From Areca catechu (Eukaryota; Streptophyta; Magnoliopsida; Arecales; Arecaceae), in assembly GCA_021397845.1 (NCBI GenBank), contig CM038049.1:112374877-112438876 (forward strand): DNA of 64,000 nucleotides. Reading direction: 5' to 3'. The notes beneath the pieces are model-generated. The model ran no database searches and was not told the DNA's origin. It worked only from the letters and a program-made list of their open reading frames with translations. Positions 44,090 through 55,587 of this stretch are shown piece after piece. The stretch's first letter is position 1, and every line of letters begins with the position of its first letter. The position numbers and the translations under genes were made by a program.

Positions 44090-45000
44090 ATTCTTTAGGA
44101 ATGCGTCGTCAATCGAGTTTAGGACATTGACTCAGATTTTGGTTGAGTGAGAATACTAGGAATTGGGATTTGTATTTACCTAGGACTGAATTTGCATATA
44201 ATGACTCGGTCAATAGGTCTATAGGAAAAAGCCCTTTTGAGATTGTTCATGGGTACAAGCCTCACACACTACTTGACCTAGTTCCTTTGCCAGTCCACAC
44301 ATGAGTCTCCGAGTCTGCTGAAGACTTTGCACAGCATGTAAAGAACTTGCATAAAGAAATTCATGCCAAAATAACTTTAAGTAATGAAACTTATAAGAAG
44401 TTGGCTGATTCTCAAAGGCGAGTCAAAACTTTTGTTAAGGGAGACTATGTAATGATTAGGTTAAGGCCTGAGCGGTTTCCTCCTGGAACCATTAGAAAGC
44501 TACATGCTAGAGGAGCTGGACCATTTAGAGTAGTGAAGAGAGTAGGATCTAATGCCTATGTGCTCGAGTTGCCTCCAAAACTAGGCCATAGCTCTACTTT
44601 CAACATTACAGACTTAGTAGAGTATAGGGAGCCAGCTGTGATTCCTAGTAAGCCTTTGAAACCTAATCATGTTATTGAGAGTGATCCCGACCCTGTGTGT
44701 CCACCAACAAACTGGCCTGTGAGGAAAGAGCAGATTGAAAAGATCCTGGATGATCAGGTTATCTCTACTCGTAATCGAGGATACCAAAGATACCTGGTCC
44801 GCTGGCAAGGAAGGCCAGATTCTGATGACTCTTGGATCTCCCGAGAAGAATTACAAGAATTGGATCCAGACCTCTTGGAAAGATACCAGAGCCAGCTTGA
44901 TCCATACTCGACAGGGTCGAGTTCCTCCCACCCCGGGAGAATTGGTGCGGGCACCAAAATCAGAAAAAGACTTCAGGACTCCATCTGGATCTCTGATTGA
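44090..45000 (+). pseudogene. pol: G1 pol remnant: integrase C-terminus and chromodomain
   Basis: It begins after the deletion with RNWDLYLPRTEFAYNDSVNR and SPFEIVHGYKPHTLLDLVP, a TGA near 44304, then KKLADSQRRVKTF, the GPY/F-like GPFRVVKRVGSNAYVLELP and FNITDLVEYREP. At the C-terminus is a chromodomain: IEKILDDQVISTRNRGYQRY, LVRWQGRPDSDDSWI, EELQELDPDLLERY. Chromodomains steer integration to chromatin. The last 19 or so codons (from GAGTKI) lie inside the 3' LTR, stop at 44998-45000. Confidence 0.88.
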
Positions 45001-46754
45001 CCTTGCCCGAAGAATTAGGGTTTTCTGGTTTTGTAATAAGAGTTGACTTGGTCAACTCAATTTTAGTCTTGAGTCTGTATTTCCCTGCAATTTAAATTTT
45101 GTTAAGTCATGTCGACTCAGTACAAGTCCTAGTAGTGGTCTAGGTCTTCTCCAGGTTGGTGCCACTTTTTTTTCAATCAAGTCAAGGTCCAGGGTGCCAC
45201 ATTTTCTCTCCCAGGCCCAAGCAAGTGGGCGCCACACTCCCAGCCACACGCTAGAGTCCAGGAGGCGTCACATCTCAATCCAGTGTCTTTGGTCCCTACA
45301 CCACAAGAAGTAAGTTCCTTTTTTTTCTTGGACCACTTGGGAGAGAAATCCATCAAGATACCTCAATCCAAGGAGGAGCCAATTTCTTTCCAGATAAACC
45401 AAAGCCAGGATGGCAAGAATTTTTCTTGAAGAGAGGATCAAGGAGGTGCCCCACAATGTTCCATAAAAATCCAAGTTATAAAAGGGAAGAGAGCATGTCT
45501 TGGAGAGGAATTCAAGGAGGTTCCCAAAAGTTTCCAAAAGTGCCAAAGCCATGAAAGGAAGAAGTCTAAACTTGTGGAGCAAGACTAGGAGGTGTCCAAA
45601 TGAGCCAAACCATGAAGGGAAAATCCTTGATTCATGGGGAGATACTAGGAGACACCCCTATAACCTGCCATTTGGAGCTGATTTTCAAGTTTTCTTGGAG
45701 TTTTTGGGCTGCCCACTCATGGAAGGAGTCTTGGGAAGAGAATTTGATGCCTAAAGTGTGGGTTAGTCCTATTAGTCCCACATGGAAAATGTATAAAATT
45801 TTATTTCTTTGTTATGTCTATATATTCAACTCTATGTAACTCTTGAATTTAATGATGAATGAAATCAATTTCTCTGTGAGCAACTTTATGTTTCTCTCTT
45901 CCGCACTTGTGTTCAGGTGTTGAGCTCCGTGAGGGAGTAAATCCGGGTTCCCTAGGAACCTTGAGGAGGTGTGAGATCTCCAACCCCAAAACCCTACCAA
46001 AACCCTAGGTTAGCCACTTCAATTCCAAACCCTAGTCGCCCATCATCTTCTTCATTCCACCAATCATCCAAACCCTAATCTACCTCATCATCTCATGGCC
46101 CCTCTCTTCCAAGTAGAGGCCGACCACCAACATCCAGGTCCAGATCGGCTACTTTGAATACAGAGCAAATTCCTAAGGAAGTCAGATCAGCATCCAGGAG
46201 AATCAGGATTTCAGCAACATCATTTTTTTTTTTAAGTTCTTCTTATCTGGTAAATCCTTTCTTTGAGTATCTAGTTCCTTAACTTGTTCTTCTTCTTTCC
46301 CAGATTTTGAGTTCAGGAGAAGCCAACTCTGCCAAAGGGCCAGTATTGGAGGATCCATTGCGAAGATATCCGAATCCAAGGATCCAATAATTTGCTCGAG
46401 AGAGTCCTTCAACCAAACTCTGTGAAGATCACTGCCTGGTACATAACCCTTCCCTTCTCTTTATTTCTGTCCTTTTGAAAGTTCGGAGCGAAACCCTAGG
46501 TCTGGGAGTTTCTCAACCCCCAGCGATCCTTTACTTCGGAACTACTCTGATAATCTAGTTTCTTTGAATTGTGCTTTCAATTATTATATAGTTTCTTTCA
46601 ATTTAGTTTAACTTTCCTTTGAGTCAAAGCTGACTTCTGAAAATATATATAAAATAAATAAATAAATTAATACATTAATTTTAATTTACTTCCGCATCAT
46701 ATCATCTTTTTTGTTCTGCATCAATTTTGGTATCAGAGTTTTCGCTCTGCATCA
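44943..46754 (+). repeat. 3' LTR of G1
   Basis: 1812 bp. TATA box at 45792. Its last bases read ttctgcatcaatt, TGGTATCAGAG, then ..ctctgcatca, so a PBS-like copy lies between two copies of the LTR end. Confidence 0.9.
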
Positions 46755-47600
46755 AGTACGCCCACAGGATGCTCGGGAGCTCTTTTGCCCACCTGCCTTT
46801 GGCCTGATCCAGCCTCGTTCGGAGGCCTTGCAGAATGGTCCTATTCGTGACCTTGGCTTCTCCATTCGTCTGTGGGTGAGCCACCGAGGTGAAGCAATGG
46901 TGGATGCCGAGGTCACTGCAGAATTCTTCAAACTCCCGACAGTCGAACTGACGCCCATTATCGGTGGTCACGGTGTGGGGGTGGCCGAAACAGCAGATGA
47001 TTGACTTCCAGAAGAACTTGGCGACATTTGCCTCGGTGATCTGCGCCAAGGGTTCAGCCTCAACCCACTTCGTGAAGTTGTCGATGGCCACGATCAGGAA
47101 CTTCCGCTGTCCGGACGCCGGTGGAAATGGTCCTAGGAGGTCCATTCCCCATTGGGCGAATGACCACGGAGCTGAGAGCTGGGAGATTGGATTGGAGGGC
47201 TGCCGCTGCACCATGGCGTGCCGTTGGCACCGATCACACTTTTTCACGAAATTGGAGGCATCCTCCTTCATCGTCTCCCAGAAATAGCCTTGACGGAGAG
47301 CCTTGTAGGCTAGCGTTCTGCCCCCCACGTGGTTCCCGTAGATGCCCTCATGAATTTCCTGGAGCACGAGTGCGGCCTCCGCGAGTCTCAGGCACTTGAG
47401 GAGGGGATATGAGTAAGACCTCCGATATATTTGCCCATCCACCATGACAAACCGCGCGGCCTTCTTTTTGATAAGGTGGGCTGCCGCACGGTCCTCCGGC
47501 AAGGTCCCGCCGGTTATGTACTCAGCGTACTTGTCCATCAAGCTGGGCTCACAGCTAACCTGTTGGACCTCCACTGGGATCTGTAGCTCGGGGCCTTGAG
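46755..47600 (-). pseudogene. pol: H pol: integrase core
   Basis: The zinc domain is intact (EIHEGIYGNHVGG..CDRCQRH). The DDE triad is present: WGMDLLGPFP, TTDNGRQF, NGEAKVTNR. The frame ends at the G1 insertion after PSILWAY, and the same sentence resumes at 39685 with HTTLR. A frameshift near 47600 separates it from the RNase H frame upstream. Confidence 0.92.
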
Positions 47601-48428
47601 GCGCTCTACATGAGCGCGACCCAGCATCGAGTCTGGTAGGGTCGCCAGCTGGGAGAGAGCGTCCGCACGGGCATTTTCCACGCGGGGGATATGGAAGATG
47701 CTGAAGCACCGGAATCCGGCTGCGCTCATTTTGACAAGCTCCAAATACTTCACCATTTGAGGGTCGTGCGCAGCATATTCTTCGGAGATCTGTCCGGCCA
47801 CCAGCTGGGAGTTAGTGAAGACTTTGAGGTTGGCTACGCCTTGCTCGCGAGAGACTCTCAGCCTGGCGAGGAGTGCCTCATATTCTGCCTGGTTGTTGGT
47901 TGCGACGAACTGGAAATGGAGTGCGCATTCGGCAATGACCCCACCGTCGTTGGTGAGAATGAGTCCGGCTCCGCTCCCGCCAGAGTTCGAGGCTCCATCC
48001 ACGTGAAGGATCCAGGCATCCTCCTCGGGTTCCTCGAGTCTCGATTTCAACTGCTGGTGCGGGGAGTCCCCCTCTAGCTTCTTGCCTAGGCCCACGCACT
48101 CAACCAAGAAGTCGGCCAGTACTTGCGCTTTCATGGCCGACCTCGGCCTGTAAGCGATATCGAATTCGCTGAGCTTGAGTGCCCACTTCGCCAATCGCCC
48201 CGATGTATCGGGTCGGCTGAGTATCGCTTTCAGTGGCTGATCCGTCAGGACGGCAATGGGATGCGCTTGGAAATAGGGCCTGAGACGCTGAGTAGATACT
48301 ATTAACGTAAAAACAAGCTTTTCGGGCTGGGAATACCTGAGCTCCGCATCGCGGAGAAGTTTGCTGGTGTAGTACACCGGCCGCTGGACTCCCTGGTCAT
48401 TGGTCCGAACCAGAACCAAGCTGACAGC
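47538..48428 (-). pseudogene. pol: H pol: RNase H and second archaeal-type RNase H
   Basis: The gypsy RNase H end is followed by a second RNase H: KLLRDAELRYSQPEKLVF, LAKWALKLSEFDI, then WILHVDGASNSGGSGAGLIL, NNQAEYEALLA, VFTNSQLVAGQI (family VFSDSQL, so a catalytic Asp is Asn here) and IPRVENARADALSQLAT. The tandem RNase H is diagnostic of Tat elements. In frame with the RT segment after the TAG at 48429-48431. Confidence 0.9.
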
Positions 48429-49240
48429 CTACGGGGTGATCGCCAAGTAGAGGATGAGTTCCTCTCCCTCTTCGGGCCTGGAAAGTAGTGGGGGCGATGT
48501 AAGCATCTTCTTCAGCTCTTCAAAGGCCTCCTGGCACTCCTCGGTCCAGGCGAAGTCGTTGATCTTCCTCAGCACTTTGAAAAAGGGTCGGCAGCGGTCG
48601 GCCGACCTGGAGATGAACCAACTCAGGGTGGCTATCCGGCCGGTGAGTCGCTGCACTTGCTTCTTGGAGGTGGGCTGCTCCATGTCCAGGATGGCCTGGA
48701 TCTTCTCCGGGTTGGCTTCAATCCCTCTCTAGGTTACCATGAACCCCAGGAACTTCCCAGCGGAGATGCCAAAAGCACACTTCACCGAGTTCAGCTTCAT
48801 CTGATGAAGTCGAAGGTTATCGAAGGTCTCCGCCAGGTCGGCAACGTGATCTGAGAGGGGCTTGCTCATTACCAGCATGTCGTCCACGTACACCTACATG
48901 TTGCGGCTGATCTGGTCCTTAAAGACTTTGCTGACCAGTCGCTGGTACGTGGCCCCGGCGTTCTTAAGGCCAAACGGCATCATCCTATAACAGAAAGTTC
49001 CATGGTCGGTGACAAAGGCGGTGTGCTCTTCATCCCCCGGGTTCATTCGGATCTGGTTGTACCCAGAGAAAGCATCCATGAAAGATAGGAGGCGATGCCC
49101 CGAGGTGGTGTCGACCAACTGGTCAGTCTTTGGAAGAGGGAAGCTATCCTTTGGGCTATCTCGGTTGAGGTCGGTGTAGTCCACACAGATCCTCCACTTA
49201 CCACCGCTCTTCTTCACCATGACCATATTCGCCAGCCAGC
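48429..49240 (-). pseudogene. pol: H pol: reverse transcriptase
   Basis: SWLANMVMVKKSGGKWRICVD, LLSFMDAFSGYNQIRM, MMPFGLKNAGATYQRLV and the active site VYVDDMLVMS are all present. TAG stops lie at 48894-48896 (just before YVDD), 48729-48731 and 48429-48431, all in one frame. A one-base gain near 49232 shifts it from the protease frame. Confidence 0.92.
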
Positions 49241-49498
49241 TGGATACTGAACTTCCCGCACGAAGCCAGCGGCGAGGAGTTTCTCCACATCTTCGTTGAT
49301 GGCCCTCTGCCTCTCCGCGGTGAAGCTCCTCTTCTTTTGGCGGACCGGGTGGCACCTCTGGTCCACGTTCAGCCTATGCGTAATGACCTCGGGGGGAATG
49401 CCCGCCATGTCGGCCGCGGACCAGGCAAACACGTCTGCGTTCATGCAGAGGAACTCCAGCAGGCAGGTCCGTTCCTCCTCCGGGAGTTGGGCCCCCAC
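49214..49498 (-). pseudogene. pol: H pol: protease-RT linker and RT N-terminus
   Basis: Continues the gag-protease frame after a stop at 49499: FLCMNADVFAWSAADMAGIP, VDQRCHPVRQKKRSF, INEDVEKLLAAGFVREVQYP. This is the standard N-terminal RT block of Tat elements; the frame is then lost by the indel near 49232. Confidence 0.9.
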
Positions 49499-50893
49499 CT
49501 ACACCGTCTTCAGAGGGTTCGAACCAAGGGGATAAGTCAACAGGCACTCTACGGGTCCTCCCCTGGGTTCCTTCTCTCTTAGATTGAGGTCGTCGACGTT
49601 GGGGGCGAGCTCGGCACCGCGGGCACTTGGGATCGTCTGCAGGCAATGCTGAATTGGCTGGGTCGAACCCCTCATCACTCCAAGCCCAGAGGCCGTGGGG
49701 AATTGCACTAGCAATCTCTTCGTGGAAATCATGGCGTCCAGCTGGTTGAGCCCTGGATGCCCGAGGATCGCGTTGTAAGGCGAAGGGAGCTTGACGACGG
49801 TGAACGTCAACATGACTGTGGTCTGCCGAGGTGGGGATCCAGCGGTGATCGGGAGAGTGATCTCCCCTTCGACCCCCACCGAGTCCCCGGTAAAGCCTAC
49901 CAGGGGGGTGTGCACCGGCCTTAGCTGATCATGGGACAGATTCATTCGGGAGAAAGCATCATTAAAAAGCACGTCCGTGGAGCTTCCACTATCTACCATA
50001 ATTCGATGTACAGGATGCTTCGCGATGGTAATCTCGACCACCACAACATTATTATTTATATTTTTATTTTCACTCCCCTTCTCTGAAGGGGGGACATCCT
50101 CTGGGTTCCCGACCTCCCGGGCTCTCTTTGCCACCCGTCCGATCCCACATGAGATCATGCCCACTGGCTTCTCCGTTGGGCGGTTGTCGATTGCGGGAAC
50201 CGGGGGTAAGGCCGCGAGCAGCTGTCCTTCCGTCGAGACCTCATTCCTCATGAACTTCCTGAGATAGCCTCTTTTGATCAGCTCCTCGATTTCTCGCTTC
50301 AGATTACGACACTCCTTTGTGTCATGGCCATGTTCGCGGTGGAACTGGCAGTACTTCGACTTGTCTCGGGTTCCTCTTGGGTTCTGAGGAGGAGGTCGGT
50401 GGAGGTAGTGCTCGCCCTCAATTTCCATGAAGATCTTCGTTCGGGGAGCGAGGAGAGGGGTGAACCTTCGCTCTGAGGTGGCCTCACCCTTCAGCTTCAG
50501 ACTTGGACGAGGGTCGGCAGACGGCCCAGGCCGCTGGGCCCCCGGGATGTCTCTCGGGGCTGGCTTCTTCAAGGTCCTCCCGTCCAGCTCTCGGCGGGTG
50601 TGATCGGCCTCCTCCACCCGGATGTACTTGTGGACACGGAGGAGGAGCTCAGAGTACGTCCTGGGAGGTTTTTTGTCCAGGGAGTAGGTCAGGCGGGACA
50701 TCTTGAGCCTGCGCTTTAAGGCCAGCATAGCAACGGGCTCGTTCAGGCTGTAGATATCCAGGGTGGCAGTCTTGAAACGGGTGACGTAGTCCCGAAGCGG
50801 CTCCTGGTCCTGCTGGCGGATAGAGAAGAGGCTGTCTACCTCTCTCGGCACCTTCCGACAAGCGTCGAAGTGCGCCACAAACTTTCCTTCCAA
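49499..50893 (-). pseudogene. gag-pro: H gag C-terminal half and protease
   Basis: 464 codons without a break. Gag: LRDYVTRFKTATLDIYS, then the Tat-type zinc motif YCQFHREHGHDTKECRNL near residue 190. Protease: HRIMVDSGSSTDVLF with the DSG active site intact, VGFTGDSVGVEGEITLP and ILGHPGLNQL. The codon before its first Met is a TAG at 50894-50896, so gag is split, but the frame is common to both halves. Confidence 0.92.
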
Positions 50894-51716
50894 CTAATGG
50901 AAGGAGCAAATAGATTCGGGCTCGAGGCGGGTGAACCAGACTCGAGCGGCCTTTTGGAGGGTAGCGTGGAGGGCAATGCACAGAAGAGCGTTCGTGGCCC
51001 CCTGGACCCTCATGAGAGCCTTGTAGCTCTCCAGATGGTCCAGAGGGTCGGTGGTCCCGTCGTAGGGGTCCACCTGCAGCATGCAGAACCGGCTCGGAAT
51101 CGGCTATGCTTGGATTTCTTTAGAAAAGGGGGGATGGGAGTCGTAGCCCGCCGGGTCCACCGAGGAATTCTGTAGGTCGGCAAATCGGTGGGTGAACTCT
51201 GCCAATTTGCGCTCGTGCTCCTCTAGGCGCCTCTCCGCCTGGTGCCTGATGGCCTCGTCGGTGGAATCTTCCATCGAGGCCGCTGGTGAAGGGGGCGCCG
51301 ATCGGTCTCGGTGCAGGGTCTTGCCTCGGCGTCGCTTGCTGCGATGTGCTGTCTCGGCTTCATCGGTCGGGGATCGACTCTCGTGATCCGCCGAACCGGA
51401 GTAATTTCTTTTCACGGGAGTTTGATGGCTCCTGCGGGGGTTGGAGGCTGCCCACGGTTGGGATGGCCTGCCTTGGATGGAGCGCAGGCTCCTGCGCGGC
51501 CCCGCGGCCCGAGCCGCGGGGGTCCCTGGCTGAGGCTGCGTAGTCAGGGAGTGCTGCTGATGCTGTAGCTGCCGAACTGCCGTAGTCAAGGTCTGCAGCT
51601 GCTGGATGACAGCCGCGAAAGGTCCGTCCACTGAAGTCGGCTATGGTGGAAGAGGAGGGGGAGCAGGAAGCTCCCTCTCCGGGCTGGGGGGTCCCTGAGG
51701 GGAGGGGATCTCCCAT
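50894..51716 (-). pseudogene. gag: H gag N-terminal half
   Basis: Probable start is the ATG complement at 51716 (MGDPLPSGTP). A one-base change in a C run near 51675 and TAGs at 51641-51643 and 51104-51106 break it. Pro/Ser-rich and basic head, helical RRLEEHERKLAEFTHRFADL, then the capsid-like VDPYDGTTDPLDHLESYKALM and ALHATLQKAARVWFTRL. The capsid segment joins 50893 in frame. Confidence 0.85.
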
Positions 51717-51820
51717 ACTCAGCTGGTGGACGCCTCGCATCCACGAGTGACCACCATGGTCGGAGCGCGCTTCGTTCACAGAAAGCTAGCTCTCCCCGGG
51801 GGTATTGTCCTGCCCCCTAC

Positions 51821-51834
51821 CTGGCGTGCCAATC
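51821..51834 (-). other. Primer binding site candidate of H
   Basis: On the minus strand gattggcacgccag follows the LTR directly. It contains TGG plus a GC-rich stretch, as a tRNA-primed site would. I do not assign the tRNA. Confidence 0.55.
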
Positions 51835-52819
51835 TGTTACCGATCTCGCCGCCGCGCCTGTGGCTTCGGAGTCGCCGATCCGACTAGACCGTCTCGCCCC
51901 TGGGCTCTCCTGGCTCGTTCGAACCTGCAAGGCAAGGTCAGAAACCCTGGCCAGGGATCCCGGTGAGGGAGCTCCGATGGTCAAGTTAGTAGACGGCGAG
52001 AGGGAACAGAGTCTTTGAGACTGGCCCCCGAAGGGGTTCCAGACTTAGAGATCGTGCTCGCAAGAAAGGTCCCAGAAAGAATAGAATCCCGGCCGGGTTC
52101 TTCCGCCGAGCTCATGCCAAAGGGCCCCCTCTCGGGACCTTAGATCCTGCTTTTGGGGTGGAGTCTCCATTTCCAGCCTTTGTTTCTTGATTACCTTGTC
52201 GTCTATTCTCTCCTTCCGTTTAACTCCCCGTGTTGCCTTCTCATTTTCTGCCCGTGGGAGGCTCCTTCATCGCTTTCATCTCTTCCCCTCCGTCTCTTTC
52301 CATTTTCCCTTCTGGATCAAAGAGCCAGGTGGCTTCCCGACCTCGTTTGCAGAGCCTAGCGAGGAAAGAGTAGGGGAGGGGGGCGCCGGTCAGACCGCCG
52401 ACCAGACCTCGGGCCGAGCATGAGCGCTCTCCTTCCCAGGCATCGACATTGTCCGTTATCGGGTCCTATTTTGTTAGGGCCCCGCCTCTCGAAGGCAGAA
52501 CCTATCGGGCCGATGTAAGCGATGTTTCACGTGTTGCCGCTGACCGTACGGGGTGCTTTTCTCGGGGCGCGGCGTGCACGGCTCGAGGGGGAACCTCGGA
52601 GCTCGCGCTCCCGCTCTTCGGAAACTTCTCCGCACAGGCTGGCCCGCCTCGGCCGAGGTGGACCCCTCCTGGGTGGACATCTGGCGGAGCGGCAGAAGGT
52701 CGCTCGACTTTGGCCGAGGTGGTCCTGTCTCCGGGCGCCACCTGGCGAAGGAGCGAAGGAGCCCGGCTCGACCTTGGCCGAGGTGGGACCGTCTCAGGGT
52801 GCCACCTGGCGAGGGAGTA
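51835..52819 (-). repeat. 5' LTR of H, first part (split by G2)
   Basis: Begins TGTTACCGATCTCGCC beside the PBS. It matches 33009-33990 closely and stops at the G2 insertion inside the repeat array. Confidence 0.9.
52815..52819 (+). other. Target-site duplication of G2 (left)
   Basis: GAGTA, repeated at 59730-59734. Both lie in the gcgaggGAGTAg..gg block of the 186-bp repeat. Confidence 0.9.
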
Positions 52820-54449
52820 TGATGCAGAACGAAAGCTCTGATACTAAAAATGATGCAGAACAAAGAACAAGGAAGCGTATGCGGAAGTAAATTTAAGATT
52901 AATTCTTTTTTTCTTTTCTTTTTTTTTTTTTTATATTTCAGAAATTGGCTTTGACTCAAAGTAAAGCTAAACTAAGTTGAAAGAAACTAGGTAAGGATTG
53001 AAAGCACAATTTAGATGAAACTAAATTATCAGAGTAGTTCAGAAGTAACGGATCGCTGGGGGTTGAGAAACTCCCAGACCTAGGGTTTCGCTCTGAACTT
53101 TCAACAGAACAGAAATAGAGAGGAGAGATGGTTTACCAACCAGACAGTGATCTTCTCATAATTTGGGTGGAAGAACTCTCTCGAGCAGATTGTGGGATCC
53201 TCGGAGTCGGCTATCTTCGCAATGGATCCTCCAATACTGGTCTTGTGGTTTGGTTGGCTTCTCCTGGACTCAAGATCTGGGAAAGAAGAGGAACAAGTGA
53301 TGGAATTCAGATACTCAAGAAAAGGTTTACCAGGTTGAAGAACTTGAAAGCTGAAGTTGCTGAAATCAGGATTCTCCTGGAGGCTGATCTGACTTCCTCT
53401 TAGAATTGCTGTAGATCTGAAGTATCTGGACTGGAGCTGGATGCTGGAGGTCGGCCTGGACTTGGAGAGGGTGGCCGTGAGAGGTGGGATAGGCTAGGGC
53501 TTGGTGGAAAGAGAAGGGTGATGGCGGCTAGGGTTTGGGAGTGGAGTGGCTAACCTAGGGTTTGGGTTTTGGAGATCTCACACCTCCTCAAGGTTCCTGG
53601 GGAACCCGGATTTACTCTCTCATAGAGCTCAACACCTGGATGCAAGTGCGGAAGAGAGAAAACACAAAGTTTGCTCACAAAAAAATTTGGCTTCATTCAT
53701 CTGATTTTTTTAAAACTTACAAGAGGGGTTTAATTTATAAGGCTTTACAAGGGAGGAGGGTTTCACATCTTCCCATGTGGGACTAAAGGAGGGGATCTAC
53801 AAATTAGGGCAAATCCTTCACATATGGTCGGCCAAAGTACCAAAAAATTGGATTTGGGTTATAAAAGGCAGGTAGATGGCGCCACCTTGCTTGGATCTTC
53901 AAGAAAAAAATTTCTTCCTTCGCTGGATCAACTCTTTTGGACTCCTCCTTTTCTTCCTCCCTAAGTCAAGGTCCTTCCCATCTTTGTTTTGGATGTCTTT
54001 GGCAGGTAGTGGGCGCCCCCTTGAAGCTCTCTTCCAAGAGGATTTCTTCCCTTCTTTGCTTTGGGTTTCTTGGGAAAGTCTTGGCCGCCCCCTTGATTTG
54101 TGGTCTCTTGGTGGACTTCTCTTTATCTGGCGCATGAGAGAAGGAAGTTGCCATCTGTGGAGTGGGGACCAAAAGCTGCTGGATGTAGATATGGCACCCC
54201 CTGGACTGGGAGTGTGGTGTCCACTTTCCTGGTCTTGGAAGAAAGTGTAACATCCCAGGTTGAAACCCTAGTCCACTACTGAGTCAACATGACTCAACAA
54301 AATAAAATGCAGGTAATGTAGACTCAAGCTAAATTAAGTTGATCTAGTCAACTCTTATTATAAACCAAAAACCCTAATTCTTCGGGCAAGGTTAATCAGA
54401 GATCCAGATAGAGCTCTGAAGTCTTCTTCTGAGTCTGGTGCCCGCACCA
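52820..54449 (-). repeat. 3' LTR of G2
   Basis: 1630 bp. It starts on the plus strand tgatgcagaacg and ends cccgcacca. It contains the duplicated LTR end with PBS-like agctctgatacta (52834-52846). The minus-strand TATA box is the complement of tttata near 53734. ORFs at 53128-53403 and 53876-54250 recur in the other LTR but resemble no family. Confidence 0.92.
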
Positions 54450-55190
54450 ATTCTCCCAGGGTGGGAGGAACTCGACCCTGTCGAGTAAGGATCAAGTTGG
54501 CTCTGGTATCTCTCCAAGAGGTCTGGGTCCAGCTCTTGTAACTCTTCTCGGGAGATCCAAGAGTCATCAGAATCTGGCCTTCCTAGCCAGCGGACCAGGT
54601 ATCTTTGGTATCCTCGATTACAAGTAGAGATAACCTGATCATCCAGGATCTTTTCAATCTGCTATTTCCTCACAGGCCAATTTGTTGGTGGACACACAGG
54701 GTCAGGTTCACTCTCAAGAGCAGGATTAGGTTCAAAAGCCTCACTGGGAATCACAGCTGGCTCCCTATACTCTACTAGGTCTGTAATGTTGAAAGTGGAG
54801 CTAATGCCTAGTTCGGGAGGCAACTCGAGCACATAGGCATTGGATCCTACTCTCTTTACCACTCTAAATGGTCCAGCTCCCCTAGCATGTAACTTTCTAA
54901 CAGTTCCAGGAGGAAACCATTCAGGCCTTAACCTAATCATTACATAGTCTCCTTCGTCAAAAGTTTTGACTCGCCTTTGAGAATCAGCCAATTTCTTATA
55001 AGTTTCGTTACTTAAATTTATTTTGGCTTGAATTTCTTTATGCAAGTATTTTATATGCTGTGCAAAAACTTCGGCAGACTCGGAGACCCGTGTGTGTGGA
55101 CTAATAGTGAAATCAGATCAAGTGGTGTGTGAGGCTTGTATCCATGAACAATTTCAAAGAGACTCTAGCCTATAGACCTATTGATCGAAA
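54392..55190 (-). pseudogene. pol: G2 pol remnant: integrase C-terminus and chromodomain
   Basis: The counterpart of G1 44090-45000: KKLADSQRRVKTFDEGDYVM, GPFRVVKRVGSNAYVLELP, FNITDLVEYREP, then a TAG at 54662-54664 (where G1 has Glu), then IEKILDDQVIST, LVRWLGRPDSDDSWI and the chromodomain helix. The frame runs about 19 codons into the LTR and stops at TAA 54392-54394. Before 55045 only a decayed RNWDLY segment precedes, as in G1. Confidence 0.88.
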
Positions 55191-55587
55191 CATTATATGC
55201 AAATTTTGTCCTGGACAAAATACAAATCCCAATTCCTGGTGCTCTCAATCAAACCAAAATCAGAGCCAAAGCCTAGTAAAGGGTCAAGAAAAACTAAACT
55301 AGACTGACGACGCATTCCTAAAGAATGGACTTTATTCCAAAGGAACCCTAGGTCTAAACCTAACAAACTAAGGCTCTCTAGGTTTGACCTTGGGTCGGAG
55401 GAGGGCATGCAGAGCATGAAAACTTATTATGGATGCCTAGTAGGTGCCATAAGGTCTTCCAGAAGTAGGTGGCAAACATAATAGGTTCTAAGGAGTCTTG
55501 CAACCTAGAGATCTCAGTAAAGTGTAATCCCATAGCTCTAGAAACATGAGAAGATTCAGGGAAGGGTAGGAAATAAGAATCAGAGTT
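55191..55587 (-). other. G2 spacer between gag and integrase end
   Basis: Noncoding remnant homologous to the end of the G1 hinge region and the segment 44040-44110 (complement of aaccctaggtctaaacctaacaaact). It shows that both elements share the same pol-loss junction. Confidence 0.7.

Larger units (their letters stand above)
39686..46754 (+). mobile_element. Non-autonomous chromodomain gypsy element G1
   Basis: Inserted in the integrase of H. LTRs 39686-41457 and 44943-46754 both start TGGTGCGGGCACCA and end CTGCATCA; PBS TGGTATCAGAGCCC at 41462-41475; PPT ccccgggagaat before the 3' LTR. The TSD is GGTAC on the left (39681-39685) and AGTAC on the right (46755-46759), one mismatch. The interior is only 3.5 kb and lacks protease, RT, RNase H and the integrase core. 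LTRs differ by a few percent. Confidence 0.88.

Noticed and set aside
53128..54250. ORFs of 91-124 codons repeated at 58409-59530
   Set aside because: They repeat only because they sit in the two LTRs of G2. Composition suggests U3/R sequence, not protein.
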